Notes: generated from the sequence alone by a model not told the origin. A stretch of 64,000 bases of DNA from JAVVHH01 sp965276815 (GCA_965276815.1 CBDIBE010000010.1:124001-188000), one strand, 5' to 3'. Positions 8,669 through 18,065 are shown, numbered from the stretch's first letter. Made by a program: numbers and translations.

Positions 8669-9964
8669 CTAGCGGACTACCTTGACTCCCGGCGTCATCG
8701 CCGGCTGCACGCTCTCGCGTGAGCGGCGGAGCGGGCGCAGGACAAAAAGCGCCAGCAGCACGACGAGGAAGTTCATCAACGCGGCGGCGATGAATACGTC
8801 GTACCAACTTCCCGTCGCCGACTTGATCACGTTGGCCAGCGGCACCAGCAGGGCAGAGGTCCCTTTCGCCGTATAGAGCAGGGCGGTGTTGGTGGTCGCG
8901 TACTGCGCGCCGAACGCGTCCGTGCACGTCGAAGGAAAGAGGCTGAAAATCTCCCCCCAGGTAAAGAAAATGAGGCCCGCAAACAGCACGAACAGCCAGG
9001 GATCGTGCCCTACCGAGCCAAGCAGGAAGTAGGCGATGCCCCCGAGCGAGAACGCGATCACCATCGTGTATTCCCGCCCGATCTTGTCCGACACCCAACC
9101 GAAGAACGGCCGTGCGCCGCCGTTGGCCAGGTTGTCCACGATCAGCGCCAATCCCAGCACGGAGACACCGCCGACGAGCAAGGTCTTGGCAATGCCAAAA
9201 TCGGAGGCGATCAAAGCGAGTTGCGCGGTCGCCATCAAGCCGCTCGCCGAGATAAGGACGAACATCAGGTAGAGGAGCCAAAAGACCGGGCTCATCAGCA
9301 TCTCGCGCGGCGTGAAGCTCCGCGCCGATTGCTGCACCAGCTTCGACATCGGCGCCGTCACCTCATCCTGGGCAGGATAACGCAGGAACCAGGCGAGCAC
9401 GAACAGCAGCGCGCCCTGCCCAATGCCGAAGACCAGGAAGGTGTGAGCATAGCCGCTGCTCTCGATCATCGACTTGATCGGGATCACGGTCAGCGCCGCG
9501 CCAGCGCCGAAGCCTGCGGCGGTCAGCCCGACCGCAAGCCCCCGCCGGTCCGGGAACCACTTCACCGCCGATCCGACGCAGGTGGCGTAGACGAACCCGG
9601 CGCCGATGCCGGACACGGTTGCGCCGATATAGAGCAGCGTGAGGCTATCGGCGAAGCCGTTCAGCGCCCAGCCCAGCCCCACCATCACGCCGCCGAACGC
9701 AATGGTGATTTTCGGGCCGAGCTTGGCGCCGAGCGTGTCGACCATCCAGCCGCCGGCGGGGGTCAGCCAGGTCTCGAGCGCGATGAAGATGCTGAACGCC
9801 CACTGGATGTCGGCGATGCTCCAGCCATGCGCGGCCTGGATCGGCTTGACGAACAAGGTCCAGCCGTATTGCAGGTTGGCGATCAGCATCATGCTGACCA
9901 CGCCCAAACACAGCTGCAGCCACCGGTCAGCCGGGCGAGTAACCCGCCTAGAGCTCATGGACAT
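8669..9964 (-). CDS. oxlT: MFS oxalate/formate antiporter, OxlT type
   Basis: 431 residues with twelve predicted membrane segments. Typical OxlT-family stretches are NLQYGWTLFVKPIQ near the start, GWMVDTLGAKLGPK in the first loop, FVYATCVGSAVKWFPDRRGLA, and FFGWVSDKIGRE in the second half. It imports oxalate, classically in exchange for formate, across the inner membrane. It is the last gene of the oxalate operon, 52 bases after sucD with a hairpin in the gap and its own GAGGGGAAG ribosome-binding site. Context with oxc and frc makes the oxalate assignment strong, although OxlT-like proteins include other carboxylate carriers. Confidence 0.88.
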   Translation of the reverse strand: MSMSSRRVTRPADRWLQLCLGVVSMMLIANLQYGWTLFVKPIQAAHGWSIADIQWAFSIFIALETWLTPAGGWMVDTLGAKLGPKITIAFGGVMVGLGWALNGFADSLTLLYIGATVSGIGAGFVYATCVGSAVKWFPDRRGLAVGLTAAGFGAGAALTVIPIKSMIESSGYAHTFLVFGIGQGALLFVLAWFLRYPAQDEVTAPMSKLVQQSARSFTPREMLMSPVFWLLYLMFVLISASGLMATAQLALIASDFGIAKTLLVGGVSVLGLALIVDNLANGGARPFFGWVSDKIGREYTMVIAFSLGGIAYFLLGSVGHDPWLFVLFAGLIFFTWGEIFSLFPSTCTDAFGAQYATTNTALLYTAKGTSALLVPLANVIKSATGSWYDVFIAAALMNFLVVLLALFVLRPLRRSRESVQPAMTPGVKVVR

Positions 9965-9980
9965 TTCGCTTCCCCTCGTG

Positions 9981-10004
9981 ACGGGGCGGTTTGATCCGCC
10001 CCGT
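9981..10004. repeat. Hairpin between sucD and oxlT
   Basis: ACGGGGCGG (9981-9989) and CCGCCCCGT (9996-10004) form a perfect 9-bp stem with a 6-base loop, in the gap of the oxalate operon. No U-tract follows on the minus strand. It may stabilise the upstream message or partly reduce read-through into oxlT. Confidence 0.7.
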
Positions 10005-10015
10005 TCATTATGATT

Positions 10016-10891
10016 TCAGCCTTTGAGTGCGCGTACCATTGTACTCCCAAGCGCCGCCGGGCTTTCGGCTACGTGGATACCCGCCTTCCGCATGGCCTCA
10101 AATTTCGCCTCCGCCGTATCGCGGCCGCCGCTGATGACGGCGCCGGCATGGCCCATTCGCCGGCCCGGCGGCGCGGTCGCGCCGGCGATGAAGCCGACCA
10201 CCGGCTTTTTGACGCTGTTGCTGGCCAGGAATTCGGCCGCTTCGGTCTCGCTGTTGCCGCCGATCTCGCCGATCATGACGATGCTCGTGGTTTCCGGATC
10301 GGCCAGGAACATTTCGAGCACTTCGATGAAGTCGGTACCCTTCACCGGGTCGCCGCCGATGCCGACGCAGGAGCTCTGCCCCAACCCGGCCGCCGTCGTC
10401 TGCGCTACCGCCTCGTAGGTCAGCGTGCCGCTGCGGCTGACGATGCCGACGCTGCCGCGGCGATGGATGTGGCCGGGCATGATGCCGATCTTGCAGGCTT
10501 CCGGGGTGATCACGCCGGGGCAGTTGGGACCGATCAGCCGCGACTTGCTGCCGGTCAGCGCCCGCTTGACGCGCACCATGTCGAGCACCGGGATGCCTTC
10601 GGTGATGCAGATGATCAGCGGGATCTCGGAATCGATCGCTTCGAGGATCGCATCGGCGGCAAACGGCGGCGGCACGTAGATCGCGCTCGCATTGGCGCCG
10701 GTCGCGTGGACGGCCTCGGCCACGGTGTCGAAAACCGGCAATTCCAGATGCTTCGTGCCGCCCTTGCCAGGCGTCACGCCGCCCATGACTTTGGTGCCGT
10801 AGGCGATCGCCTGCTCGGAATGGAAGGTGCCCTGGGCACCGGTGAAACCCTGGGTGATGACCCGGGTGTTGGAGTCGACCAGGACAGCCAT
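10016..10891 (-). CDS. sucD: Succinyl-CoA synthetase alpha subunit
   Basis: 291 residues. It begins MAVLVDSNTRVITQGFTG, the CoA-binding start of SucD, and has GPNCPGVITP and the phospho-histidine segment GRRMGHAGAVISGG. It interconverts succinyl-CoA with succinate plus nucleoside triphosphate together with SucC. Its ATG shares one base with the sucC stop (TAATG), so the pair is coupled. Unlike most genomes, no sucAB or mdh is nearby. The pair sits inside an oxalate operon, so a dedicated CoA-ligase role on succinate, or on another dicarboxylate such as oxalate or malate, is possible. Confidence 0.95.
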   Translation of the reverse strand: MAVLVDSNTRVITQGFTGAQGTFHSEQAIAYGTKVMGGVTPGKGGTKHLELPVFDTVAEAVHATGANASAIYVPPPFAADAILEAIDSEIPLIICITEGIPVLDMVRVKRALTGSKSRLIGPNCPGVITPEACKIGIMPGHIHRRGSVGIVSRSGTLTYEAVAQTTAAGLGQSSCVGIGGDPVKGTDFIEVLEMFLADPETTSIVMIGEIGGNSETEAAEFLASNSVKKPVVGFIAGATAPPGRRMGHAGAVISGGRDTAEAKFEAMRKAGIHVAESPAALGSTMVRALKG

Positions 10892-12087
10892 TATGCAGCC
10901 TCCTTCACGGCGCGGACCACTTTCTCCGCCGCATCGGCGAGGTTGTCGGCGCTGATGATCGGCAGGCCGGACTTGGCCATGATCTCCTTGCCGAGCTCGA
11001 CATTGGTGCCTTCGAGCCGCACCACCAGCGGCACCCCGAGGCTCACCTCGCGCGCCGCGGCCACCACCCCTTCGGCTATCACGTCGCAGCGCATGATGCC
11101 GCCAAAGATGTTGACCAGGATGCCTTCGACGTTCGGGTCGGACAGGATGATCTTGAACGCGGCCGTCACCCGTTCCTTGGTGGCGCCGCCGCCGACGTCG
11201 AGGAAGTTGGCCGGGCTGCCGCCGTAGAGCTTGATGATGTCCATTGTCGCCATCGCGAGGCCGGCGCCGTTGACCATGCAGCCGATCGTGCCGTCGAGGG
11301 TGACATAATTGAGGCTGTGTTTGGCGGCCTCGAGCTCCTTGGGATCCTCTTCCGCCTCGTCGCGCAGCTTCTCCAGCTCCGGGTGACGATAGAGCGCGTT
11401 GTCGTCGAAGCTGACCTTGGCGTCGAGCGCGACCACGTCGCCGCTCCCGGTCACCACGAGCGGGTTGATCTCGACGATGGCGCAATCGAGTTCGATGAAA
11501 GCCTTGTACATCGCCATGACGAAACGGCTAAAGGCCTGCACCTGCTTGCCCTGTAGGCCGAGGCCGAAGGCCAGCTTGCGGGCGTGGTAGCCGAAGATGC
11601 CGGCGGCCGGGTCGATGACGGCGCGCTGGATCTTTTCCGGCTGCGTCTCGGCGACGTGCTCGATCTCAATGCCGCCTTCGGTGCTGACGATCACGGTAAC
11701 CCGGCCGGTGTCGCGGTCGACCAGCAGCGAGAGGTAGAGTTCGCGCTTGATGTCGCATCCGGCCTCGACATAGACCCGGCTGACCCGGCGCCCGGCCTCG
11801 CCCGTCTGCTTGGTGATCAGCACCTTGCCGATCATCGCCTCGGCGGCATCGCGCGCCTCTTCCGGCGACTTGGCCAGGCGCACGCCGCCCTTGCCGTCAG
11901 GGTCGTCCTGAAAGTGCCCCGCGCCGCGTCCACCGGCGTGGATCTGCGCCTTGACCACGTAGATCGGGCCTGGGAGTTGGGCTGCTGCCTGCTCCGCCTC
12001 CTCCGGGGTCCATGCGACGTGCCCCTCGGGCACGGCTACGCCGTAGCCGCGCAACAATTCCTTGGCTTGATATTCGTGTATGTTCAT
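10891..12087 (-). CDS. sucC: Succinyl-CoA synthetase beta subunit
   Basis: 398 residues from the ATG at 12087. It has the MNIHEYQAKELLRGYGV start, the ATP-grasp segment VVKAQIHAGGRG, EINPLVVTGSGDVVALDAK for metal binding, MVNGAGLAMATMDIIK and the NIFGGIMRCD CoA-side loop. The sequence looks closer to SucC than to the malate-CoA ligase MtkA, judging by its length and the standard EINPLVVT block. The start overlaps the stop of the acetate-CoA-ligase-like gene by four bases (ATGA). A second, TCA-cycle copy may exist elsewhere in the genome. Confidence 0.94.
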   Translation of the reverse strand: MNIHEYQAKELLRGYGVAVPEGHVAWTPEEAEQAAAQLPGPIYVVKAQIHAGGRGAGHFQDDPDGKGGVRLAKSPEEARDAAEAMIGKVLITKQTGEAGRRVSRVYVEAGCDIKRELYLSLLVDRDTGRVTVIVSTEGGIEIEHVAETQPEKIQRAVIDPAAGIFGYHARKLAFGLGLQGKQVQAFSRFVMAMYKAFIELDCAIVEINPLVVTGSGDVVALDAKVSFDDNALYRHPELEKLRDEAEEDPKELEAAKHSLNYVTLDGTIGCMVNGAGLAMATMDIIKLYGGSPANFLDVGGGATKERVTAAFKIILSDPNVEGILVNIFGGIMRCDVIAEGVVAAAREVSLGVPLVVRLEGTNVELGKEIMAKSGLPIISADNLADAAEKVVRAVKEAA

Positions 12088-14225
12088 TCGATCAGCCCCG
12101 CACCTCTGGCCCACCTATACTTCGCGCCGAGAACCGCGACAGGGATCTCGGTCGAGTAGGCATAAGCGGGGATGCCGTGCTGATAGAGGTACTCGGCCGC
12201 TTCCTCAACCTGCACGTCGCCGGCGAGCGAGGCGACCACGGGCTTGCTCTTCCCCTTGGCCTTCATGTCCGCGATGGTTTCGACCATCAGCTTGGCGAAC
12301 ACCATCGGCGGCGTGATGATCGTGTGCCAGTAGCCGAGGATCAGCGCGTGGATGCGGTCTTCCTCGAGGCCGAGGCGCACCGTATTGGCGTAGGTCATCG
12401 GCGGTTCGCCACCGGTGATGTCCACCGGATTGCCAGCGGCGCCAAAGGGTGGGATGAACTTCCTGAACGCTGCGTCGAGGTCGGCGGGCATCGCCATCAG
12501 CTTGAGGTCGTTGTCCACGCAGGCGTCGGACAGCAACACGCCCGAGCCGCCGGCGCCGGTGATGATGACCACGTTCTCGCCTGTCGGCGTCGGAAGCACC
12601 TGCAGGCCTCGGGTGAACTCGAGCATGTCGCGCAGGCTGCGGGCGCGGATCACGCCGGACTGCTTGAGCACGTCCTCATAGATCTTGTCGTTGCCGGCGA
12701 GCGCGCCGGTGTGCGAGCTGGCCGCCTTGGCGCCGGCCGAGGTCCGCCCGGCCTTCAGCATGACGATCGGCTTCTTCTTGCTGACCCGGCTGGCCACCTC
12801 GGCGAAGGCGCGGCCGTCCTTCAAATCCTCGCAGTGCTGGGCGATGATGTGGGTCGCATCGTCCTGCTCGAAGAAGGTCAGCAGGTCGTCCTCGTCGATG
12901 TCGGACTTGTTGCCGAGACCGACGATGGCCGAGACCCCCATCTTGGCCGAGCGGCTGAAGCCAATGATCGCCATGCCGATGCCGCCGGACTGGCTGGAAA
13001 GCGCCGCGTGGCCCTTCACGTCATAGGCGGTGCAGAAGGTCGCGCACAGATTCTTCGGCGTGTAGTAGAAGCCGTAGATGTTCGGGCCCATCAGCCGGAT
13101 GTTGTATTTGCGCCCGATCGCCTGGATTTGGTGCTGGCCCTCCTCGTTGCCGGTTTCCGCGAAGCCGGAGGGGATGAGCACGGCGCCGGGGATCTGCTTC
13201 TCGCCGCATTCGGTGAGCGCCGCGGCGACGAACTTGGCGGGGATGGCGAAGACGGCGACGTCGATCGTTTCGGGCACATCCTTAACCGATTTGAAGGCCT
13301 TGTAGCCGAGGATTTCGGCCGCCTTCGGGTGGATCGGGTAAATTTTGCCTTGGTAGCCGCCGTTGATGAGGTTCTTCATCACCGAGTTGCCGATCTTGCC
13401 ATCCTCGGCCGAAGCGCCGATCACGGCCACCGCGTCCGGCCGCATGATGCGGTTCATTGCGGTGACGATCTCGTCATGCGCCGGCCGATGCCGTGCCGGG
13501 GCCGGATTGAAGTCGACGACGATGCGCACGTCGGCGGCGATCGCGCCCTGCGCCGAGGCGAAGACCGGGTTGAGGTCCATCTCGGAGATTTCGGGGAAGT
13601 CGCTGACCAGCTCGGAGACGCGGACGATCAAGTCCGCCAGCGCATCGCGGTTGATCGGCTCGCTGCCGCGCACGCCGCGCAGCATCTCGGCGGCCTGGAT
13701 GCCGTCGAGCATGGAGAGCGCGTCCGCATGCGAGGCCGGGGCGAGGCGGAAAGTGATGTCCTTCAGCACCTCGACCAGCACGCCGCCCATGCCGAACGCC
13801 ACCAGCTTGCCGAAGCTGCCATCAGTCACCGCGCCGACGATCACCTCCTGCCCGCCTTGCAGCATTTGCTGCACCTGGACGCCGAGGATCTTGGCGTCCG
13901 CCTTATACTTCTTGGCGTTGGCGAGGATGGTGTCGTAACCCTTGCGGACCTCGTCGGCCGACTTGAGCCCGACGAGCACGCCACCGGCCTCGGTCTTATG
14001 CAGGATGTCCGGGGAGACGATCTTCAACACGCAAGCGCCCATGCCGGCGGCGAGCTGCACGGCCTCATCGGCCGAACTCGCCACGCCCTCTTTCGGCACC
14101 GCGATCCCATAGGCGTCGCAGACCAGCTTGCCTTGCGGCGCGGTCAGGCTGTCACGGCCCTCCTCGCGGACGGTGTCGAGAACCTTGCGTACGGCGTCCT
14201 TAGCGGTCTGGGTCGTGTCTAGCAT
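12084..14225 (-). CDS. ADP-forming acyl-CoA synthetase, fused beta-alpha type
   Basis: 713 residues, related to acetate-CoA ligase (ADP-forming). An ATP-grasp domain comes first (about 15-235, with VLKIVSPDILHKTEAGGVLVGL and EMDLNPVFA). It is followed by a CoA-binding Rossmann domain (about 255-385, AVIGASAEDGKIGN) and a succinyl-CoA-ligase-like domain (about 390-700, SQSGGIGMAI, SSHTGALAG). It makes an acyl-CoA and ADP from acid, CoA and ATP, or runs in reverse. Placed between sucC and frc in the oxalate operon, it is a candidate for oxalate, formate or acetate activation that would prime the formyl-CoA cycle. Substrate is not readable from sequence. Confidence 0.85.
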   Translation of the reverse strand: MLDTTQTAKDAVRKVLDTVREEGRDSLTAPQGKLVCDAYGIAVPKEGVASSADEAVQLAAGMGACVLKIVSPDILHKTEAGGVLVGLKSADEVRKGYDTILANAKKYKADAKILGVQVQQMLQGGQEVIVGAVTDGSFGKLVAFGMGGVLVEVLKDITFRLAPASHADALSMLDGIQAAEMLRGVRGSEPINRDALADLIVRVSELVSDFPEISEMDLNPVFASAQGAIAADVRIVVDFNPAPARHRPAHDEIVTAMNRIMRPDAVAVIGASAEDGKIGNSVMKNLINGGYQGKIYPIHPKAAEILGYKAFKSVKDVPETIDVAVFAIPAKFVAAALTECGEKQIPGAVLIPSGFAETGNEEGQHQIQAIGRKYNIRLMGPNIYGFYYTPKNLCATFCTAYDVKGHAALSSQSGGIGMAIIGFSRSAKMGVSAIVGLGNKSDIDEDDLLTFFEQDDATHIIAQHCEDLKDGRAFAEVASRVSKKKPIVMLKAGRTSAGAKAASSHTGALAGNDKIYEDVLKQSGVIRARSLRDMLEFTRGLQVLPTPTGENVVIITGAGGSGVLLSDACVDNDLKLMAMPADLDAAFRKFIPPFGAAGNPVDITGGEPPMTYANTVRLGLEEDRIHALILGYWHTIITPPMVFAKLMVETIADMKAKGKSKPVVASLAGDVQVEEAAEYLYQHGIPAYAYSTEIPVAVLGAKYRWARGAGLIE

Positions 14226-14258
14226 CGTGTCCTCCGGAACATCTCTGAGGGCTGAGGC

Positions 14259-15533
14259 CTATTCGGCCGCCATTTTGGGCGCGTCCACACCGAGCGCACC
14301 GGATGCCCGGATCGCCTGGATACGCTCGTCGTCGAATTGCAGGACGCTGCGCAGGATTTCCTCGGTGTGCTCGCCCAGCAGGGGCGACCGGGTCACCTCG
14401 GTCACGCTGTCCGACATTTTGATCGGATTGCCGACGGTGAGGTACTTGCCGCGGGTCGGATGATCGACCTCGACCACGGTGCCGGTGGCGCGGAGCGACT
14501 CGTCTTCGGCGATCTCCTTCATCGACAGGATCGGGCCGCAGGGGATGTCGTGCTGGTTCAGCTCTTCCATGGCTTCGAACTTGGACTTGGTCATGGTCCA
14601 CTGCTCGATGCGGTCGAAGATCTGTTTCAGCTTCGGCAGCCGGGCCTTCGGCTTGGCATAGCCGGGGTCGGTCTTCCAGCCGGGCTCGCCGATCACGTCG
14701 CAGATCGCCTCCCAGACCGGGGCCTGGGTGATGAAGTAGATGTAGGCGTTGGGATCGGTCTCCCAGCCTTTGCATTTCAGGATCCAGCCGGGTTGGCCGC
14801 CGCCCGACGCGTTGCCCGAGCGCGGCACGGCTTCGCCGAACTCGCCATCCGGGTATTGCGGGAATTCGGTGAGCGGGCCGTGCGCCAGGCGCTGCTGGTC
14901 GCGCAGCTTGACCCGGCAGAGGTTGATGACCCCGTCCTGCATCGCCGCCAGCACCTTCTGGCCGCGACCGGAGGTGTTACGCTGATAGAGCGCCGCCACG
15001 ATGCCGAGAGCGAGGTGCAGCCCGGTGCCGCTGTCGCCGATCTGCGCGCCCGTCACGAGCGGCGGGCCGTCATCGAAGCCGGTGGTGCTGGCCGAGCCGC
15101 CTGCGCATTGCGCGACGTTCTCGTAGACCTTGCAATCCTCGTATGGTCCGGGGCCGAAACCCTTGACCGAGGCGAGAATCATGCGCGGGTTGATCTCCTG
15201 GATGCGCTCCCAGGTGAAGCCCATGCGGTCCAGCGCGCCGGGGGCGAAATTCTCCACCATGACGTCGCAGATGCGGACCAGGTCTTCGATGACTTCCTTA
15301 CCCCGAGGATTCTTGCTGTCGATGGTGATCGAGCGCTTGTTGCCGTTCAGCATGGTGAAATACAGGCTGTCCGCGTCCGGCACATCGCGGAGCTGGCCGC
15401 GGGTGATGTCGCCGATCCCGGGCCGCTCGACCTTGATCACGTCGGCGCCGAAATAGGCCAGCAGTTGCGTGCAGGTGGGGCCGGATTGGACGTGGGTGAA
15501 GTCGAGGACCTTCACCCCCTCGAGAGCCTTCAT
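14259..15533 (-). CDS. frc: Formyl-CoA:oxalate CoA-transferase
   Basis: 424 residues, the normal size for class III CoA-transferases of the Frc type. It transfers CoA from formyl-CoA to oxalate, giving oxalyl-CoA. The catalytic Asp is in AQIGDSGTG at residue 167, corresponding to Asp169 of the Oxalobacter enzyme as I recall. The glycine-rich loop is present as NASGGGQPGW, as are VLDFTHVQSGPTCTQLLAYFGADVIKVE at the start and KGWETDPNAYIY. The start codon overlaps the stop of oxc (ATGA). These features separate it from caiB or yfdE paralogues reasonably well, and the neighbours support oxalate. Confidence 0.94.
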   Translation of the reverse strand: MKALEGVKVLDFTHVQSGPTCTQLLAYFGADVIKVERPGIGDITRGQLRDVPDADSLYFTMLNGNKRSITIDSKNPRGKEVIEDLVRICDVMVENFAPGALDRMGFTWERIQEINPRMILASVKGFGPGPYEDCKVYENVAQCAGGSASTTGFDDGPPLVTGAQIGDSGTGLHLALGIVAALYQRNTSGRGQKVLAAMQDGVINLCRVKLRDQQRLAHGPLTEFPQYPDGEFGEAVPRSGNASGGGQPGWILKCKGWETDPNAYIYFITQAPVWEAICDVIGEPGWKTDPGYAKPKARLPKLKQIFDRIEQWTMTKSKFEAMEELNQHDIPCGPILSMKEIAEDESLRATGTVVEVDHPTRGKYLTVGNPIKMSDSVTEVTRSPLLGEHTEEILRSVLQFDDERIQAIRASGALGVDAPKMAAE

Positions 15534-17293
15534 GGTGTCGCCCCTTTCTTGCGTAATGCGCTTTGCGGGTTGAGATTGCCGATATTGCCGCTCTCGCTGC
15601 CGGCGGCCGGGTCGATGACGGCGTTGACGAGGGCGGGCCTGCCGGAGTCCATCGCCTCGTTGACGGCGCGCCTCAGCTCGTCGGGTGTGGTGGCGTTGAA
15701 GCCGGCGCCACCAAACGCCTCCATCATCTTGTCGTAGCGCGCGTTCTTGACGAACACGGTGGTCGCCACGTCCGACCCGGCGGCGTTGACGTCGGTGCCG
15801 CGATAGATGCCGTTATTGTTGAACACGACGACGCAGATCGGCAGGTTGTAGCGGCAGATCGTCTCGACCTCCATGCCGGAGAAGCCGAACGCGCTGTCGC
15901 CCTCGACGGCGAGCACTGGCTTGCCGGTCTCGATGGCGGCGGCGATGGCATAGCCCATGCCGATGCCCATGATGCCCCAAGTGCCGACGTCGAGGCGCTT
16001 ACGCGGTTGGTACATGTCGATGATGCCGCGGGCGAGGTCGAGCGTGTTGGCGCCCTCGTTGACCAGGATGGCGTCCGGGCGCTCGGCGATGATGCTGCGT
16101 AGCGCGCCGAGGGCACTATGGAAGTCCATCGGCGCGGTGTTCTTCATCAAGCGCGGCGCCATCTTGGCGATGTTGCCGTCGCGGCGCGCCTTGATCGTCT
16201 CGAGCCACTCGGTCGGGGGCGCCGGCCAGGTGCCGTCGATGCCGGCGAGCAAAGCGGCGACGCAGGAGCCGATATCGCCGACGACGGGCGCCGCGATCTC
16301 GACGTTGCTGTCCATCTCCTTCGGCTCGATGTCGATCTGGATGAACTGCTTCGAGCCAGGCTCGCCCCAGGTCTTGCCCTTGCCATGCGACAGCAGCCAG
16401 TTCAGCCGCGCGCCGATCAGCATGACGACGTCGGAGTCCTTCAGCGCCGTCGAGCGCGCCGCACCGGCCGACTGCGGATGCGTGTCGGGCAGCAAGCCCT
16501 TGGCCATGCTCATCGGCACGTAGGGGATGCCGGTCTCCTCGACCAAGGCGCGGATATCGGCATCGGCCTGCGCGTAAGCCGCGCCCTTGCCGAGCACGAT
16601 CAGCGGACGCTTGGCGGTCTTGAGCAGGTCGAGCGCGCGCTTGATCGCGGTGGGCGCCGGGAGCTGGGCGGGCGCCGGGTCGATGACCTTGACGAGCGAC
16701 TTGGCGCCGGCCTTGGCGTCCATCACCTGCGCGAACAGCTTGGCGGGCAGGTCCAGATAGACGCCGCCCGGCCGGCCGGAAACGGCGGCGCGGATGGCGC
16801 GGGCGACGCCGATGCCGATATCGGCGGCGTGCAGCACCCGGAAAGCGGCCTTGCAGAGCGGCTTGGCGACGGCGAGCTGGTCCATCTCCTCGTAATCGCC
16901 TTGCTGCAGATCGACGACCTCGCGCTCGGACGAGCCGCTGATCAGGATCATCGGGAAACAGTTGGTGGTGGCGTTCGCGAGCGCGGTCAGCCCGTTGAGG
17001 AAGCCCGGCGCCGAGACGGTGAGGCAAATGCCGGGCTGCTTGGTCAGGAACCCGGCGATGGCGGCGGCATTGCCGGCATTCTGCTCGTGCCGGAACGAGA
17101 TCACGCGCATGCCGGCGGCCTGCGCCATGCGGCCCAGATCGGTAATCGGGATGCCGGGTACGCCGTAGATCGTTTTGATGCCGTTGAGCTTCAGCGCGTC
17201 GATGACGAGATGGAAGCCGTCGGTCAGGGCGTCGGCTTCGGGCTCACTGGCCGGCTTGGTCTCGCCGCGCGTCGGCGCCGTGGTCGTGGACAT
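15530..17293 (-). CDS. oxc: Oxalyl-CoA decarboxylase
   Basis: 587 residues, ThDP-dependent, converting oxalyl-CoA to formyl-CoA and CO2 in the cytosol. The catalytic glutamate is in FRHEQNAGN (Glu70). GVPGIPITDLGRMAQ, SAPGFLNGL and SGSSEREVVDLQQGDYEEMDQ are typical Oxc stretches. The ThDP/magnesium motif GDSAFGFSGMEVETICRYNLP is followed by NNNGIYRG. With frc it forms the closed cycle that decarboxylates oxalate. It follows gntR by 9 bases and precedes frc with a 4-base overlap. Confidence 0.95.
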   Translation of the reverse strand: MSTTTAPTRGETKPASEPEADALTDGFHLVIDALKLNGIKTIYGVPGIPITDLGRMAQAAGMRVISFRHEQNAGNAAAIAGFLTKQPGICLTVSAPGFLNGLTALANATTNCFPMILISGSSEREVVDLQQGDYEEMDQLAVAKPLCKAAFRVLHAADIGIGVARAIRAAVSGRPGGVYLDLPAKLFAQVMDAKAGAKSLVKVIDPAPAQLPAPTAIKRALDLLKTAKRPLIVLGKGAAYAQADADIRALVEETGIPYVPMSMAKGLLPDTHPQSAGAARSTALKDSDVVMLIGARLNWLLSHGKGKTWGEPGSKQFIQIDIEPKEMDSNVEIAAPVVGDIGSCVAALLAGIDGTWPAPPTEWLETIKARRDGNIAKMAPRLMKNTAPMDFHSALGALRSIIAERPDAILVNEGANTLDLARGIIDMYQPRKRLDVGTWGIMGIGMGYAIAAAIETGKPVLAVEGDSAFGFSGMEVETICRYNLPICVVVFNNNGIYRGTDVNAAGSDVATTVFVKNARYDKMMEAFGGAGFNATTPDELRRAVNEAMDSGRPALVNAVIDPAAGSESGNIGNLNPQSALRKKGATP

Positions 17294-17302
17294 GGGCGTT
17301 CC

Positions 17303-18007
17303 TCAGTTCTGGTCGGCGTCGAGCAGGCCGCCATGGGCTTCGATATGCTTTGCGAGACCGAACGTGTGCTCGCGCACGAGGCGTTCGGCCTGGTCGGCAT
17401 CGCGGCGCTCGAGGGCCGTGATGATGTTGAGATGGTCCTGCATGCTGCGCCGGGCGCGGTCGTCCCAGCCCATGGTGACGGCGCGCACCGCCCGCATGTG
17501 CAGGAATAGCGTGTCGGTGAGTTCGGTCATCAGCGCGCTGCCGCCCAGGCGGATGATCGCCTTGTGGAACGCCATGTTGGCTTGCGAATATTCGTGCAGA
17601 TGCGCGGACGGATCGGCGTCGAAGGCGTCGAACAGATGCCGCAGCTCGCCCAGTTCGGCGTCGCTGGCGCGCTCGGTGGCAAGCCGGGCGGCGAGGCTCT
17701 CGATGGCGGCCCAGACCAGGATCATTTCCAGGATCTCGGCCTTATTCTTGCGCACGACGAACACGCCGCGGCGCGGGATCGAGCGGACCAGGCCCTCCTG
17801 CTCGAGGAAGCCGAGCGCCTCGCGGATCGGCGTGCGGCTGACGCCGAGTTCCTGGCTAAGCTGGCGCTCGTCGAGCCGGATCTCGCTCTGATGGCCGTAG
17901 AGGTCCATGTCCATGATGGCGCGGCGGATCGCGTCCGTGGCCAATCGGCGCAGGCCGGCGCTGGTGTCGAGCGGCCCAAGCTTCAGGGTCGGCGGTGGTG
18001 CTGACAT
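17303..18007 (-). CDS. GntR/FadR-type regulator of the oxalate operon
   Basis: 234 residues from the ATG at 18007; the frame stays open upstream, but that part is not conserved-looking. An N-terminal winged helix (RLDERQLSQELGVSRTPIREALGFLEQEGLV, positions about 17795-17890) is followed by an all-helical FCD ligand domain with the metal-binding pattern built from HEYSQANMAFHKAI and a late DHLNII helix. The effector is probably oxalate, oxalyl-CoA or a related acid. It is the first gene of the oxalate operon, so it probably autoregulates through the palindrome 49 bases upstream. Confidence 0.9.
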   Translation of the reverse strand: MSAPPPTLKLGPLDTSAGLRRLATDAIRRAIMDMDLYGHQSEIRLDERQLSQELGVSRTPIREALGFLEQEGLVRSIPRRGVFVVRKNKAEILEMILVWAAIESLAARLATERASDAELGELRHLFDAFDADPSAHLHEYSQANMAFHKAIIRLGGSALMTELTDTLFLHMRAVRAVTMGWDDRARRSMQDHLNIITALERRDADQAERLVREHTFGLAKHIEAHGGLLDADQN

Positions 18008-18055
18008 TGTCCTCCGTGACGCGGCCTTGTCGACCGCTTCGAGAGCTCGGGTATA

Positions 18056-18065
18056 TGGTCGACCA
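18056..18065. promoter_or_regulatory. Candidate GntR/FCD operator
   Basis: TGGTCGACCA is a perfect 10-bp palindrome flanked by AT-rich bases (TATA before, AATA after). It matches the TGGT-N2-ACCA shape common for FCD-type GntR regulators. It lies 49 bases ahead of the gntR start in the only gap upstream of the oxalate operon. Confidence 0.6.

Noticed and set aside
12012..14222. A 736-codon plus-strand frame opposite the acyl-CoA synthetase
   Set aside because: Antisense shadow of a gene with complete family motifs.
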